Source of the DNA: Actinomyces sp. 432
Lineage (GTDB): Bacteria > Actinomycetota > Actinomycetes > Actinomycetales > Actinomycetaceae
Assembly (NCBI RefSeq): GCF_009930875.1
Contig: NZ_CP025249.1
Location: 1,178,001 to 1,242,000 of the forward strand
Direction of reading: 5' to 3'
DNA: 64,000 bases
Numbering within the stretch: the first letter of the stretch is position 1; each line of letters begins with the position of its first letter. Positions 26,878-38,313 of the stretch are shown here, piece after piece. The notes beneath the pieces are model-generated. The model had not been told where the DNA came from, ran no database searches, and was given only the letters and a program-made list of their open reading frames with translations. Made by a program: the position numbers and the translations under genes.

Positions 26878-27554
26878 GCCGTCTGCTGCGCGGCGGTGAA
26901 TATCGCCGGCACCTGATCCAGGACCGCCTCACCGGCCTGGGCAGTAAGGAACAGCAGCTCGTCGCCCCGCTCGAAGCGGTCATCGGGACCCGGTCGAAGC
27001 GGCCGGAAGTCCCGCAGTATCGTGGCCAGCACCGTGTGCGGCGGCAGCTTCACCCCACTGACCAGCTCACCAATCACGGGCGAGTCATCCGGCAGCGTGA
27101 GCTCGTGCATGAGCACTCCGGACTGGTGGAAGGTGAACACTGGTACCAGCGAACCGACGCTTACCGCCTCCTCCACCAGCGCGGTCATGATTCGCGGGGT
27201 CGACACGGCCACGTCCACCCCCCAGGTGTCGTCGAACAGCCACTCGTTCTTCGGGTTGTTCACTCGTGCCACCGTGCGTGGAACCGCGTACTCGGTCTTG
27301 GCCAGCAGGGAGATGACCAGGTTGGCCTTGTCATCCCCGGTGGCGGAAACCACCACGTCACAGTCGCCGGCTCCCGCGTCGGCCAGGGAGCCCAGGTCGC
27401 AGGCATCCGCCAGCTGCCAGTCCGCCTCGGGCACGGAGGCGATACGCATTGCGTCGGGGGCGCGGTCCACCAGGGTCACATCGTGCCCGTGGCTGATGAG
27501 CTCGCGGGCGATCGAGCGTCCCACCGAGCCGGCTCCGGCAATCAGGATCTTCAT
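26826..27554 (-). CDS. trkA: TrkA-type potassium-uptake regulator
   Basis: A 242-aa protein with an N-terminal Rossmann domain (G-A-G-S-V-G-R-S, residues 8-15) and D-R-A binding the ribose at the end of the second strand. It has a C-terminal TrkA-C domain from about residue 140. Such RCK proteins bind NAD(H) or ATP on the cytoplasmic face and gate K+ channels or transporters. ATG at 27554 has AGGAGG about 7 nt upstream. The frame continues upstream but overlaps the second TrkA gene. It lies two bases after that gene, so they form a two-gene unit, probably the two regulatory subunits of one system. Confidence 0.85.
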   Translation of the reverse strand: MKILIAGAGSVGRSIARELISHGHDVTLVDRAPDAMRIASVPEADWQLADACDLGSLADAGAGDCDVVVSATGDDKANLVISLLAKTEYAVPRTVARVNNPKNEWLFDDTWGVDVAVSTPRIMTALVEEAVSVGSLVPVFTFHQSGVLMHELTLPDDSPVIGELVSGVKLPPHTVLATILRDFRPLRPGPDDRFERGDELLFLTAQAGEAVLDQVPAIFTAAQQTAQDTGSASPGDESPESA

Positions 27555-27556
27555 GG

Positions 27557-28222
27557 CTATACCTCCTGTGCGGGCGGGCGGGAGAGGGCGCGTTGCAGGG
27601 CCCCGAGCTGCTGGGCGGTAGCGGCCACGTGCAGCCGGTCGTGCTCCTGGATACGGGTGTCCGGCTGTGGGATCACGGCCCCGGACCCGCGCGAGATCCA
27701 AGCGACCCGCACGCCGAGCCGTTCCTCCAGTGCGCCCACTGCGGTGCCGATCCATGCGGCGGACACGTCCGGCTGGACCAGCCCCACCGCCCCGGAGGGA
27801 TCCATGAACTCCCGCGCGGTTCCACCGGGCAGCACGCGACGCATCATGTGCTCGGCGGTCTGCCGCACAGTCGCCACCGTGGGAATTCCGAGCCGCTCGT
27901 AGACATCGGCCCGAGTGGCGTCATAGATCCGGGCCACCACGTGCTCCACGCCGAACAACTCGCGCGCCACGCGCGCGGCGATGATGTTGGAGTTGTCCCC
28001 GTTGGAAACGGCGGCAAAGGCGTAGGCCTCGTCTATGCCGGCCTGCTCCAGGGCATCGCGGTCGAAGCCGATGCCCTTGATCTTGCGGCCGTTGAATGTC
28101 GACGGCAGTCGCCGGAAGGCGTCGGAGTTGCGGTCGATAACGGCCACCGAATGACCCATACGGTCCAGCTGGGTGGCCATGGAGGCCCCCACTCGGCCGC
28201 AGCCCATGATGACGAAGTGCAC
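27557..28222 (-). CDS. TrkA-type potassium-uptake regulator, second copy
   Basis: A 221-aa RCK protein with G-C-G-R-V-G-A (residues 7-13) as the nucleotide-binding loop, D-R-N at the second strand, a N-G-D-N-S-N-I-I motif and a TrkA-C domain in the last 75 residues. It probably forms a hetero-complex with the TrkA encoded just downstream, as the paired CeoB/CeoC-type proteins of Actinobacteria are thought to. No Trk membrane subunit is seen here; the adjacent APC permease is the only nearby transporter. Confidence 0.85.
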   Translation of the reverse strand: MHFVIMGCGRVGASMATQLDRMGHSVAVIDRNSDAFRRLPSTFNGRKIKGIGFDRDALEQAGIDEAYAFAAVSNGDNSNIIAARVARELFGVEHVVARIYDATRADVYERLGIPTVATVRQTAEHMMRRVLPGGTAREFMDPSGAVGLVQPDVSAAWIGTAVGALEERLGVRVAWISRGSGAVIPQPDTRIQEHDRLHVAATAQQLGALQRALSRPPAQEV

Positions 28223-28260
28223 GGGGTGAACGGTACTCCGTCATCAGCGGGGAGGGGCGG

Positions 28261-30369
28261 GTGTCAGGCGTGCGGGAGGGTTGGCCCGATCAGGACGGGG
28301 ACGTAGCATCATCGTTCGTGCGTGACTTCGCCGACCCCGTCAAGCGGCTCCCCGCTGGCTCCCCGGCACCCGGCCCGGCTCCGGGCGGCGCCCTGCTGCC
28401 CAAGCGCGTGGCCCTGCCGGCATTAGCCGCCCCGACCCTGTCCGGCGTCGGCTACGCACCGGATGCGATTCTCACAACGCTGGCAGTTGCGGGAGTAACC
28501 GCTACGGCAGCGTCGTCCTGGGTGATGCTCGCAGCTGTCGGCCTGCTCATCATTGTGGTCGTCTCATACCGGCAGATCGCTTACGCCTATCCCGGCAGCA
28601 GCGACTACGAGGTAGCCGCCTCGGGCCTCGGGCACCGGGCGGGCGTGGCAACCGCCGCGGCCATGCTCTGGGACTACGTGCTCATTGTCGCAGTCTCCAC
28701 CTGTGCCGCCACCAGCTACCTGGCCTCCGTCGTCCCCGGGCTGGCCGCCCACAAGCAGGCCGGGGCGGTGGCGGTTACCACCGTCCTGGCCGTGATGAAC
28801 CTGCGCGGAAAGCGACGACCGGGAGGCGCCTTCGCGCTGTGCACCTATGTGTACTTGGCGGCGGTGGCCGCCACGGCCGTGAGCGGCCTGATCCAGGAAC
28901 TGGCCGGCAACCTGGGGCGGGCTCCCTCCGCGGGCTACGAGTTGGCCTCTCAGGACGGCTGGGAGCAGGGGCTGACCGGCCTGGCCGGCGTCCTGCTCAT
29001 CCTGCGGGCCTGGGCCTTGGGCGGCGTCGCCCTGACCGGCGTGGGGGAGATCGTCAGAGCCGTGCCCGGCTTCCGCCGGCCCAAGTCCAGGAACGCCGCC
29101 ACCACCTTGCTGATGCTCGGGCTCATCACCGGCGCCATGCTGCTGAGCGTGATGCACCTCGCAGGCGCCGTCGGCGTGCGTCTCGCCGCAGACCCCGCAA
29201 CCGGGCTGCTGGACCATGGGGCGCCACTGGGCGCGGAGTACCACCAGGAGCCTGTACTGGCGCAGATCGCCGCCGCCGTGTTCGCCGGCTTCCCGCCCAT
29301 GTTCTACCTCGTGAGCGTAACTACCGGCCTCGTTCTGGTTCTGGCGGCCGATACCGCATTCAGCGGCTTCCCCGCACTGGCCGGGGCGCTCGGCCGCGAC
29401 CAGTTCCTGCCCCGCCGACTCTCGCGGCGCGGCGACCGTCCGGCCTATGCGCGGCGCGCCATCGTGCTGTGGGTCGGGGCAGTCGCCCTCATAGCCGGAT
29501 GCCAGGCAAGCGTCAGCCGCCTCGTACAGCTATACATCGTCGGCCTGCTCATCTCCCTGACACTTGCGCAAATCGGCGTGGTGCGCCACTGGAACCAGCA
29601 GCTGGCCACGGCCACCGACCCCACCATCCGCCGCCGTGTGCGGCGCTCGCGGATCATCAACAGCGTTGGCGCGGTGTTAACCGGCGCTGCGCTGCTGCTG
29701 CTGGTGCCGACCAGCCTTGCCCAAGGCGCCTGGGCCGCCCCGGTCATCGCCTCGGCCGTACTGGTGGGCCTGTACCTGGCCATGAGTGGTATTCGCCGCC
29801 ATTACCGGAGCTTCGACCGGGAGATTGCCATTAGCGGCCCGGATACCCCCCGGTTGACGCCCGCACGCCTACACGCCGTCGTCCTGGTCTCCCGCCTGCA
29901 CCGGCCGGCCCTGAGAGCACTGAACTACGCCCTGTCCACGCAGCCGTCCTCCATCGAAGCCGTTACCGTGGATGTGGGCGACGGTGCCGCTGACCAGCTC
30001 CTGCGGGACTGGGCGGATGCCGGGCTGCCCGTTCCGCTCACGGTGCTCAACTCGCCGCTCCACGACGTTATCGACCCCGTGGTCTCCTATGTGCGCAGCG
30101 CGCGGGCGGACTCGCCCCGGGAACTGGTAGGAGTATTCCTGCCCGAGTACCGGCCGAGGCGCTGGTGGGAGCAGGCTCTGCACAACCGGACCGCGCAACG
30201 TCTGAGGGCGGCTCTGCGGCTCACCCCCGGAGTGGTGGTCGCCCCGGTGCCCTGGTGGCTGGGTGCGCCGTCGGACCGGGACAATACGCACGTTGCCATC
30301 GGCCGCAGACCCGCCGGCTCACGGGAACCGGAATTCCGCCACCAGTCCCAGACGCAGGAGAACGCATGA
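28261..30369 (+). CDS. APC-family amino acid/potassium permease
   Basis: A 702-aa integral membrane protein with about 12 membrane helices between residues 55 and 510, and a cytoplasmic C-terminal domain of about 170 residues that looks like a universal-stress-type fold. The N-terminal L-L-P-K-R-V-A-L-P and S-G-V-G-Y-A-P-D-A-I-L motifs match the actinobacterial APC group found beside TrkA genes, which may carry K+ or amino acids. Start GTG at 28261 has GGGGAGGGG just upstream. A GTG at 28318 is an alternative. The gap to the divergent trkA-like gene is only 38 bp. The stop overlaps the methyltransferase start. Confidence 0.85.
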   Translation: MSGVREGWPDQDGDVASSFVRDFADPVKRLPAGSPAPGPAPGGALLPKRVALPALAAPTLSGVGYAPDAILTTLAVAGVTATAASSWVMLAAVGLLIIVVVSYRQIAYAYPGSSDYEVAASGLGHRAGVATAAAMLWDYVLIVAVSTCAATSYLASVVPGLAAHKQAGAVAVTTVLAVMNLRGKRRPGGAFALCTYVYLAAVAATAVSGLIQELAGNLGRAPSAGYELASQDGWEQGLTGLAGVLLILRAWALGGVALTGVGEIVRAVPGFRRPKSRNAATTLLMLGLITGAMLLSVMHLAGAVGVRLAADPATGLLDHGAPLGAEYHQEPVLAQIAAAVFAGFPPMFYLVSVTTGLVLVLAADTAFSGFPALAGALGRDQFLPRRLSRRGDRPAYARRAIVLWVGAVALIAGCQASVSRLVQLYIVGLLISLTLAQIGVVRHWNQQLATATDPTIRRRVRRSRIINSVGAVLTGAALLLLVPTSLAQGAWAAPVIASAVLVGLYLAMSGIRRHYRSFDREIAISGPDTPRLTPARLHAVVLVSRLHRPALRALNYALSTQPSSIEAVTVDVGDGAADQLLRDWADAGLPVPLTVLNSPLHDVIDPVVSYVRSARADSPRELVGVFLPEYRPRRWWEQALHNRTAQRLRAALRLTPGVVVAPVPWWLGAPSDRDNTHVAIGRRPAGSREPEFRHQSQTQENA

Positions 30370-31835
30370 CCCCCCGCCGCCGTAACGCCCCGCCCCGCCC
30401 GCCGGCCCCCGCGCCGACGACCCCGGAGTACCTGACCCTTGCCGTAGGGGCCCCAGCCCACGGCGGGCATTGCGTTGCCCGCCCGCTAGACGATCCCTCC
30501 GGGCACGTGGTGTTCGTCCGCCATGCCCTGCCCGGCGAGCAGGTGCGGGCGGTGATGACGGAGAAGAACTCCAAGATCTGGCGTGCCGACGCCGTAGAGG
30601 TACTGTCCGCCTCGCCCGATCGGGTGCGCCCGCTCTGGGCGGAGGCCGGCCCCGGGGGAGTTGGCGGTGGGGAGCTGTCGCACGTCGCCCTGCCCGCGCA
30701 ACGCACCTGGAAGCGGTGGGTGCTGGCCGATTGCCTACGCCGCATCGGCGGCGCAGATGTCGTTGCCGCCGTATCCGCCCTGCCCGGTGCCGCCGGGGAC
30801 GCCGTGCCGGTCGAGCCCATGCCCGGCGATGCGGCAGCCGAAGTGGACCCGAACCCGCGGGTGCGTGAACGCGCCGGTGCCGGCACCCGCACCCGTGTAT
30901 CGCTGACCGTCACCGAGACCGGTGTGGCCGGCATGCACGGCTTCCGCAGCGGCAACGTCCTGCCGGTGCGGGAGCTGCCGCTGGCGGTGCGTGCCATCCA
31001 GGAACTCGGACTGACCGAGCGTGCCCTGTGGCGCAAGCACTTCCGCCCGGGAATGCGTATTGCCGCGGTGGCTCCCAGCGAGGGGGAGCCGCTGGTCCTG
31101 CTGGAGGAGAGCGGCCGCGCGGGGCGGCACGTGACCGTGCTGACCGGGGCCGGCCGGTCAACCCGCCGACGGCGCGTCGGCGAGGTCGTGGACGCCACGG
31201 GCCTGGGGCTGGGACAACTGCACTACTCGGTGCACGCTGACGGCTTCTGGCAGGCGCACCGTGAGGCCCCGAGCGTGCTCGTCGACCGGGTTGTGCGTGC
31301 CGCCCTCGCCGAGGATGCGACCGCCATGGGCTCCGGACCCACTGACGCACCACTGGATCCAGCAGGGGCGGCAGGCGTGCGCGTGCTCGAGCTGTACGCC
31401 GGGGCCGGGCTGTTCACCCTCCCACTGGCAGCGTTGACCGGCGCGGTGCACTCTCTGGAGGGCAGCTGGCAGGCCGTCGGCGACGCCCGGCGCGTCCTGC
31501 ACGACTACGCGGGTGCGCAACTGACTGCCGGCCGCGTCACGCCCGCGGCGGTGGCGGAGCTGGGGCGCTTTGCAACGGGCGGTGCCGCGGCCGGGGAGAC
31601 CGCCGACGTCGTAGTGCTCGATCCGCCCCGGCAGGGCGCCGGTCGCGGAATAGTCCAGGCGGTGGCGGACTTGAAGCCGCGCAGGGTCGTGTTGGTTGCC
31701 TGCGATCCAGCGGCGCTGGCGCGCGACCTGGGCGGCTTCATCAGCTCCGGTTATCGGCTGGCGGCGATGAGTGCCCTGGACATGTTCCCCCATACCCACC
31801 ACTTCGAGACCATCGCCGTACTCCAGCGCGGCTGA
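30366..31835 (+). CDS. TRAM-domain class I RNA methyltransferase, TrmA/RlmCD-like
   Basis: The protein is 489 aa. A TRAM OB-fold (about residues 22-80) is followed by an RNA-binding middle region and a SAM-binding domain with E-L-Y-A-G-A-G-L-F, D-P-P-R-Q-G and the catalytic-Cys strand V-A-C-D-P-A-A-L-A-R-D-L. It should methylate C5 of a uridine in rRNA or tRNA. The segment that holds the [4Fe-4S] cysteines in RlmD reads G-G-V-G-G-G-E here, so that cluster is absent, as in cluster-free members. The start overlaps the APC stop (ATGA). Target base unknown. Confidence 0.85.
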   Translation: MTPRRRNAPPRPPAPAPTTPEYLTLAVGAPAHGGHCVARPLDDPSGHVVFVRHALPGEQVRAVMTEKNSKIWRADAVEVLSASPDRVRPLWAEAGPGGVGGGELSHVALPAQRTWKRWVLADCLRRIGGADVVAAVSALPGAAGDAVPVEPMPGDAAAEVDPNPRVRERAGAGTRTRVSLTVTETGVAGMHGFRSGNVLPVRELPLAVRAIQELGLTERALWRKHFRPGMRIAAVAPSEGEPLVLLEESGRAGRHVTVLTGAGRSTRRRRVGEVVDATGLGLGQLHYSVHADGFWQAHREAPSVLVDRVVRAALAEDATAMGSGPTDAPLDPAGAAGVRVLELYAGAGLFTLPLAALTGAVHSLEGSWQAVGDARRVLHDYAGAQLTAGRVTPAAVAELGRFATGGAAAGETADVVVLDPPRQGAGRGIVQAVADLKPRRVVLVACDPAALARDLGGFISSGYRLAAMSALDMFPHTHHFETIAVLQRG

Positions 31836-31879
31836 ACGCCACCCGGCCCGGGCGGGACGGGCGGACCTATTTCGTAACT

Positions 31880-31911
31880 CCCGCGTGGCGTATGCCGCGT
31901 GGGCGGGTTTT
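31880..31911 (+). terminator. Intrinsic terminator after RNA methyltransferase
   Basis: CCCGC (31880-31884) pairs with GCGGG (31903-31907). Inside it GTGGC pairs with GCCGC with one wobble, and TTTT follows at 31908-31911. It sits 45 bp after the methyltransferase stop, a classic intrinsic-terminator shape. Confidence 0.55.
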
Positions 31912-31935
31912 CGCAGTGGGCCGTCCTGCCGCAGG

Positions 31936-31964
31936 TTGCCGACGGATGAAACTTCGTCTACTAC
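31936..31964 (+). promoter_or_regulatory. Candidate promoter for aconitase
   Basis: TTGCCG (31936-31941), a 17-nt spacer and TACTAC (31959-31964) match a housekeeping promoter about 70 nt before the aconitase start. The spacer contains an imperfect palindrome GATGAA-AC-TTCGTC, a possible operator. Confidence 0.45.
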
Positions 31965-32034
31965 CGTGGCCGCCAGTCAACCCGCCTCAGTGCAGCCCGT
32001 GCGCAGGTGCGCACCAGGATGAACAGGAACGAAC

Positions 32035-34731
<2,697 letters not shown>

Positions 34732-34757
34732 GGCACGACTCCGTCCTCCGCTTCTCC

Positions 34758-34779
34758 TGCCGGCGGGGCAGCCCCGGCA
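34758..34779 (+). terminator. Hairpin after aconitase
   Basis: TGCCGG (34758-34763) and CCGGCA (34774-34779) form a 6-bp stem 26 bp past the acnA stop. There is no T-run, so it may be a weak terminator or a processing hairpin. Confidence 0.3.
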
Positions 34780-35267
34780 TCCGCGGTATGCCTCCGCGCG
34801 ACGTCGGGGCGGCTCGGGGCCTCGGATGAGCCGGGACGCCGGGGTGGCTGGCCCGGCGGCGGGATACTGCGGATGCGGCATGCGGCGGTCGCGCGTGGGG
34901 GAGCCCAGAGTCCCGAGCCGTGAGCGTGCCGCTGTAGCCGGTGACTGTGGCGCACGCGAGGGAGACCGCCTTGCCGGGAGGTCAAGTCTTGCTGCGCACC
35001 GGCAATTACGGGATTAAAACGTTGCCTTTTTGGCGCGGTCACGCGGTTATTGGGCGCGTCCTGCAGGATTGTGATTCGCGCAGTCAGCCGACTGCGGGTC
35101 GCGTGGATTCTGGTGCGTCGTCTCCAGCTGCACGCAATCGCGGATTCGACCGGTTGGCCTGATCTCGCCTGCAATGGGCATGCGGTCAGGTCAACCGGTC
35201 GATCGGTGAGGCCGAACTGCTGGTTTTGGAATGTCAGGACTAATGTGCGGTATCTCTGAATATGCCG
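34780..35267. other. Long non-coding gap upstream of the oxidoreductase operon
   Basis: No reading frame here has family resemblance or a good ribosome site. The first part is GC-rich. From about 34,990 the base composition becomes visibly richer in A and T than its surroundings, including GATTAAAAC and CTTTTTGG. That is unusual for this genome and typical of a regulatory region or horizontally acquired scrap. The right end leads into a CRP-like site and promoter. Confidence 0.4.
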
Positions 35268-35306
35268 TGTGAGCGCACTCACGAGTCGGGCTTAGCGTCC
35301 TAAAGT
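35268..35306 (+). promoter_or_regulatory. CRP/GlxR-like site and promoter for the oxidoreductase operon
   Basis: TGTGA-GCGCAC-TCACG (35268-35283) matches the CRP/GlxR consensus TGTGA-N6-TCACA at nine of ten defined positions. TAAAGT (35301-35306) is a plausible -10 box 17 nt downstream, which puts the site over the -35 region, as in class II activation or in repression. The start codon of the first gene lies 49 nt further on. Binding is inferred from the motif. Confidence 0.5.
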
Positions 35307-35354
35307 GACAGGTGAGTGAATACGGCGCCGACAGGTACCGGGCGAGGAGGCCCA

Positions 35355-35987
35355 ATGTTCCAGATCCGCATCCATGGTCGCGGAGGCCAGGGGGTGGTGA
35401 CAGCGGCGGACCTGCTCGCGTACGCCGCTTTCAAGGAGAACCGATACGCCCAGGCCTTCCCGTCCTTCGGGTCCGAGCGCACGGGAGCCCCGGTGGTCTC
35501 CTACTGCCGAATCGACACCCGTCCGATCCGCACTCACGAACCCGTTCTCACCCCGGACGCCGTAATCATCCAAGACCCCACCCTGCTGGGCGCCATCGAC
35601 GTGTTCGCCGGCCTGCGCCCGGGAGGGTATGCGCTTATCAACTCCGCCAAGCCCTTTGAGGCCTTTAACCTGGACCCGGCCATGGTGGGTGCCGTCCCCG
35701 CGGAGCACCGCTTGACCGTGCCGGCCACGGATCTGGCCATGGAGCACCTGGGACGCCCCCTGCCCAACGCCGTCCTGCTCGGGGCCTTCACCGCCATCAC
35801 CGATGTGCTCGGCATCGAGGCCGTGTGCGCCGCCATTGCGGACCGCTTCCCGGGAAAGGTCGGTGAGCGAAACATCGCCGCTGCCCGGGCCGCACACGCG
35901 ATCGTCGCGGACAAGCTGGTCGGCAGGCCCACCGAGCTCCAGGACCGGACTGCCCAAGATCAGGAGGAGGACGCCGGTGCTGCGTGA
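35355..35987 (+). CDS. porG: 2-oxoacid:ferredoxin oxidoreductase, gamma subunit
   Basis: The protein is 210 aa from the ATG at 35355, with GAGGAGG about 6 nt upstream; an upstream in-frame start adds 13 residues. It begins with the gamma-subunit signature I-R-I-H-G-R-G-G-Q-G-V-V-T-A and has the S-F-G-S-E-R-T-G-A-P-V motif. With the alpha and beta subunits it forms an enzyme that oxidises a 2-oxoacid, probably pyruvate, to acyl-CoA and CO2 while reducing ferredoxin. It overlaps the alpha gene by 11 bases. Confidence 0.85.
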   Translation: MFQIRIHGRGGQGVVTAADLLAYAAFKENRYAQAFPSFGSERTGAPVVSYCRIDTRPIRTHEPVLTPDAVIIQDPTLLGAIDVFAGLRPGGYALINSAKPFEAFNLDPAMVGAVPAEHRLTVPATDLAMEHLGRPLPNAVLLGAFTAITDVLGIEAVCAAIADRFPGKVGERNIAAARAAHAIVADKLVGRPTELQDRTAQDQEEDAGAA

Positions 35988-37185
35988 AATCGAGGGATCA
36001 AAGGCGGTGGCGGCCGCCGTGGCCGCCTGCCGCCCGGACGTGGTGTGCGCCTATCCCATCTCGCCGCAGACGCACATCGTTGAGGAGCTCTCGCGTCTGG
36101 TCAAGGTGGGGGAGCTGGACTGCGAGTACATCAACGTCGAGTCCGAGTTCGCCGCCCAGTCCGTAGCCATTGGCGCCAGCGCCGTGGGCGCCCGCGCCTA
36201 CACGGCCACCGCCTCCCAGGGCCTGTTGTACATGGTGGAGGCGGTTTACAACGCCTCCGGCCTGGGCCTGCCCATCGTCATGACCGTGGCGAACCGCGCC
36301 ATCGGTGGTCCCATCAACATCTGGAACGACCAGTCCGACACCATGAGTCAGCGCGAGAGCGGCTGGCTGCAGCTGTTCGCCGCGGACAACCAGGAGGCCG
36401 CCGACCTGCACGTCCAGGCCTTCCGCATCGCCGAGGAGCTGAGCCTGCCGGTCATGGTCTGTATGGACGGTTTCGTCCTCACCCACGCCGTCGAGCGCGT
36501 GGACGTGCCCGAGCAGGAGCAGGTGGACGCCTTCCTGCCCCCGTTCCAACCCGTCCAGACGCTCGACCCGGAGGACCCCGTCACCATCGGCGCCATGGTG
36601 GGACCCGAGGCCTTCACCGAGGTCCGCTACCTGGCACACCGCAAGCAGCAGGCCGCCGTCGAGGTGGTTGAACGCGTGGGCCGGGAGTTCGCCGCGGCCT
36701 TCGGCAGGCAGTCCGGCGGCCTCCTGCACACCTATCGCACCGAGGGGGCTGAAACCGTGGTAGTTGCTCTGGGTTCGGTGACCGGCACGCTCAAGGACGC
36801 CGTCGACACCCTGCGGGACGACGGCGTACCGGTGGGCCTGGTGGCGCTGACCTCCTACCGGCCCTTCCCCGAGGCCGCCATGGCGCGCGCGCTGGCCGGG
36901 GCCAAGCGGGTGGTGAGCCTGGAGCGCGCCTTCTCCCTGGGGCGCGGTGGCGTCGTTGAGGACGACCTGCGCCGCGTCCTGTGGGATCGTGCCGGCGAAG
37001 TCGCCCTGACCACGGTCGCCGCGGGCCTGGGAGGGCGCGACATCACCTCGGCCTCCCTGGTGGAGGTACTGCGCCGCGCCGATCGTGGCGAGCTCGCCCC
37101 ACTGGAGTTCCTGGACCTGGATGAGGCCACCGTCGCCGCCCACCTGGCGGCCGTCGGTCCCCGTACGGAAGGAGCAGCATCATGA
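35977..37185 (+). CDS. porA: 2-oxoacid:ferredoxin oxidoreductase, alpha subunit
   Basis: The protein is 402 aa from the GTG at 35977, which has AGGAGGAGG about 6 nt upstream. The Y-P-I-S-P-Q-T-H-I-V-E-E motif of PorA lies near residue 25 (usually T at the fourth position), and S-Q-G-L-L-Y-M near residue 83. The C-terminal transketolase-like domain contains T-S-Y-R-P-F-P. The alpha subunit supplies the pyrimidine-binding half of the TPP site and, with beta, the CoA site. The start lies inside porG and the stop overlaps porB, so the subunits are made in fixed ratio. Confidence 0.88.
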   Translation: MLREIEGSKAVAAAVAACRPDVVCAYPISPQTHIVEELSRLVKVGELDCEYINVESEFAAQSVAIGASAVGARAYTATASQGLLYMVEAVYNASGLGLPIVMTVANRAIGGPINIWNDQSDTMSQRESGWLQLFAADNQEAADLHVQAFRIAEELSLPVMVCMDGFVLTHAVERVDVPEQEQVDAFLPPFQPVQTLDPEDPVTIGAMVGPEAFTEVRYLAHRKQQAAVEVVERVGREFAAAFGRQSGGLLHTYRTEGAETVVVALGSVTGTLKDAVDTLRDDGVPVGLVALTSYRPFPEAAMARALAGAKRVVSLERAFSLGRGGVVEDDLRRVLWDRAGEVALTTVAAGLGGRDITSASLVEVLRRADRGELAPLEFLDLDEATVAAHLAAVGPRTEGAAS

Positions 37186-38312
37186 CGACGACGTCGACCA
37201 CTCCCACCGCTGCACCGCAGCAGTCAGGCGGACGGACACGTTTCTACCAGGTCGGCTCCTTCGCCGTCGGCAACCGGCTCCTGCCGGAGGTCCGTTCCCT
37301 CCAGTCCAGCCGGGAGCGGAACAACACGCTCACCTCCGGGCATCGCGCCTGCCAGGGCTGCGGGGAGGCGCTGGGCGCCCGTTACGTGCTCGACGCCGCC
37401 ACGGCGGCGGCCGAGCAGGCCGGAGGCAGCCTGGTCACAGTCAACGCCACCGGCTGCCTGGAGGTCTTCTCCTCGCCGTACCCGGAGTCCGCCTGGCGCC
37501 TGCCCTGGCTGCACTCCCTGTTCGGCAACGCGCCTGCCGTGGCCACCGGCGTGGCCGCGGGGCTGAGAGCCAAGGGGCGCGACGACATCCGGGTGGTGGC
37601 CCAGGGCGGCGACGGCGGCACCGTCGACATCGGCTTCGGCTGCCTTTCCGGCATGTTCGAGCGCGGCGACGACGTCCTGTACGTCTGCTACGACAACGAG
37701 GCCTACATGAACACCGGGGTCCAGCGCTCGGGCGCGACCCCGCCGGCGGCCCGGACTGCCACCACGCAGGCGGTGGGAGACGCCCCGGGCAACGTGTTCG
37801 GCCAGGGCAAGGACGTGCCCCGCATCGCCATGGCGCATGAGATCCCCTACGTGGCCACCGCCACCGTCGCGGACCTGCACGATCTGGAACGCAAGGTCAC
37901 TCACGCCATGGGCATGCACGGCCCGCGCTACATCCACGTGCTGGTGCCATGCCCCCTGGGCTGGGGCGCGAAGTCCTCCCACACCGTGCGCATCGCCCGG
38001 CTGGCCGTGGAGTCGGGGCTCTTCCCCGTCTTCGAGGCCGAGTACGGCGAGGTCACCGGGGTCAGTCCCATCCGCCGCCAGGTGCCGGTGGAGGACTACC
38101 TGGTGCTCCAGCGCCGCTTCGCACACCTGTTCCGCCCCACCAGGGACGAGCAGACGATCGGCCGTCTCCAGGCCCTCGCCGACCGCAACATTCGTCGCTA
38201 CGGCCTGCTGGGGCATCCCGAAGCGGTCCCCGTCCTGAACGACGAGGCCACCGGCGCCACTTCCACCCTGGGGGCCCGCGCCGACCTCAACGACGCCCCC
38301 AAGGAGGACTGA
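37182..38312 (+). CDS. porB: 2-oxoacid:ferredoxin oxidoreductase, TPP-binding beta subunit
   Basis: A 376-aa protein with the TPP/Mg motif G-G-D-G-G-T-V-D-I-G-F and, about 30 residues on, Y-D-N-E-A-Y-M-N-T-G. Four likely [4Fe-4S] cysteines occur in C-Q-G-C-G, N-A-T-G-C-L and V-P-C-P-L-G-W-G. This pattern is that of the pyruvate enzyme (PorB), but 2-oxoisovalerate cannot be excluded. The extended N-terminus of about 50 residues is Thr-rich and may be flexible. It is placed one base before the next gene. Confidence 0.88.
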   Translation: MTTTSTTPTAAPQQSGGRTRFYQVGSFAVGNRLLPEVRSLQSSRERNNTLTSGHRACQGCGEALGARYVLDAATAAAEQAGGSLVTVNATGCLEVFSSPYPESAWRLPWLHSLFGNAPAVATGVAAGLRAKGRDDIRVVAQGGDGGTVDIGFGCLSGMFERGDDVLYVCYDNEAYMNTGVQRSGATPPAARTATTQAVGDAPGNVFGQGKDVPRIAMAHEIPYVATATVADLHDLERKVTHAMGMHGPRYIHVLVPCPLGWGAKSSHTVRIARLAVESGLFPVFEAEYGEVTGVSPIRRQVPVEDYLVLQRRFAHLFRPTRDEQTIGRLQALADRNIRRYGLLGHPEAVPVLNDEATGATSTLGARADLNDAPKED

Positions 38313-38313
38313 C

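Noticed and set aside
28318..30369. Shorter start for the APC permease at 28318
   Set aside because: Possible, but the GTG at 28261 has the much stronger ribosome-binding sequence.
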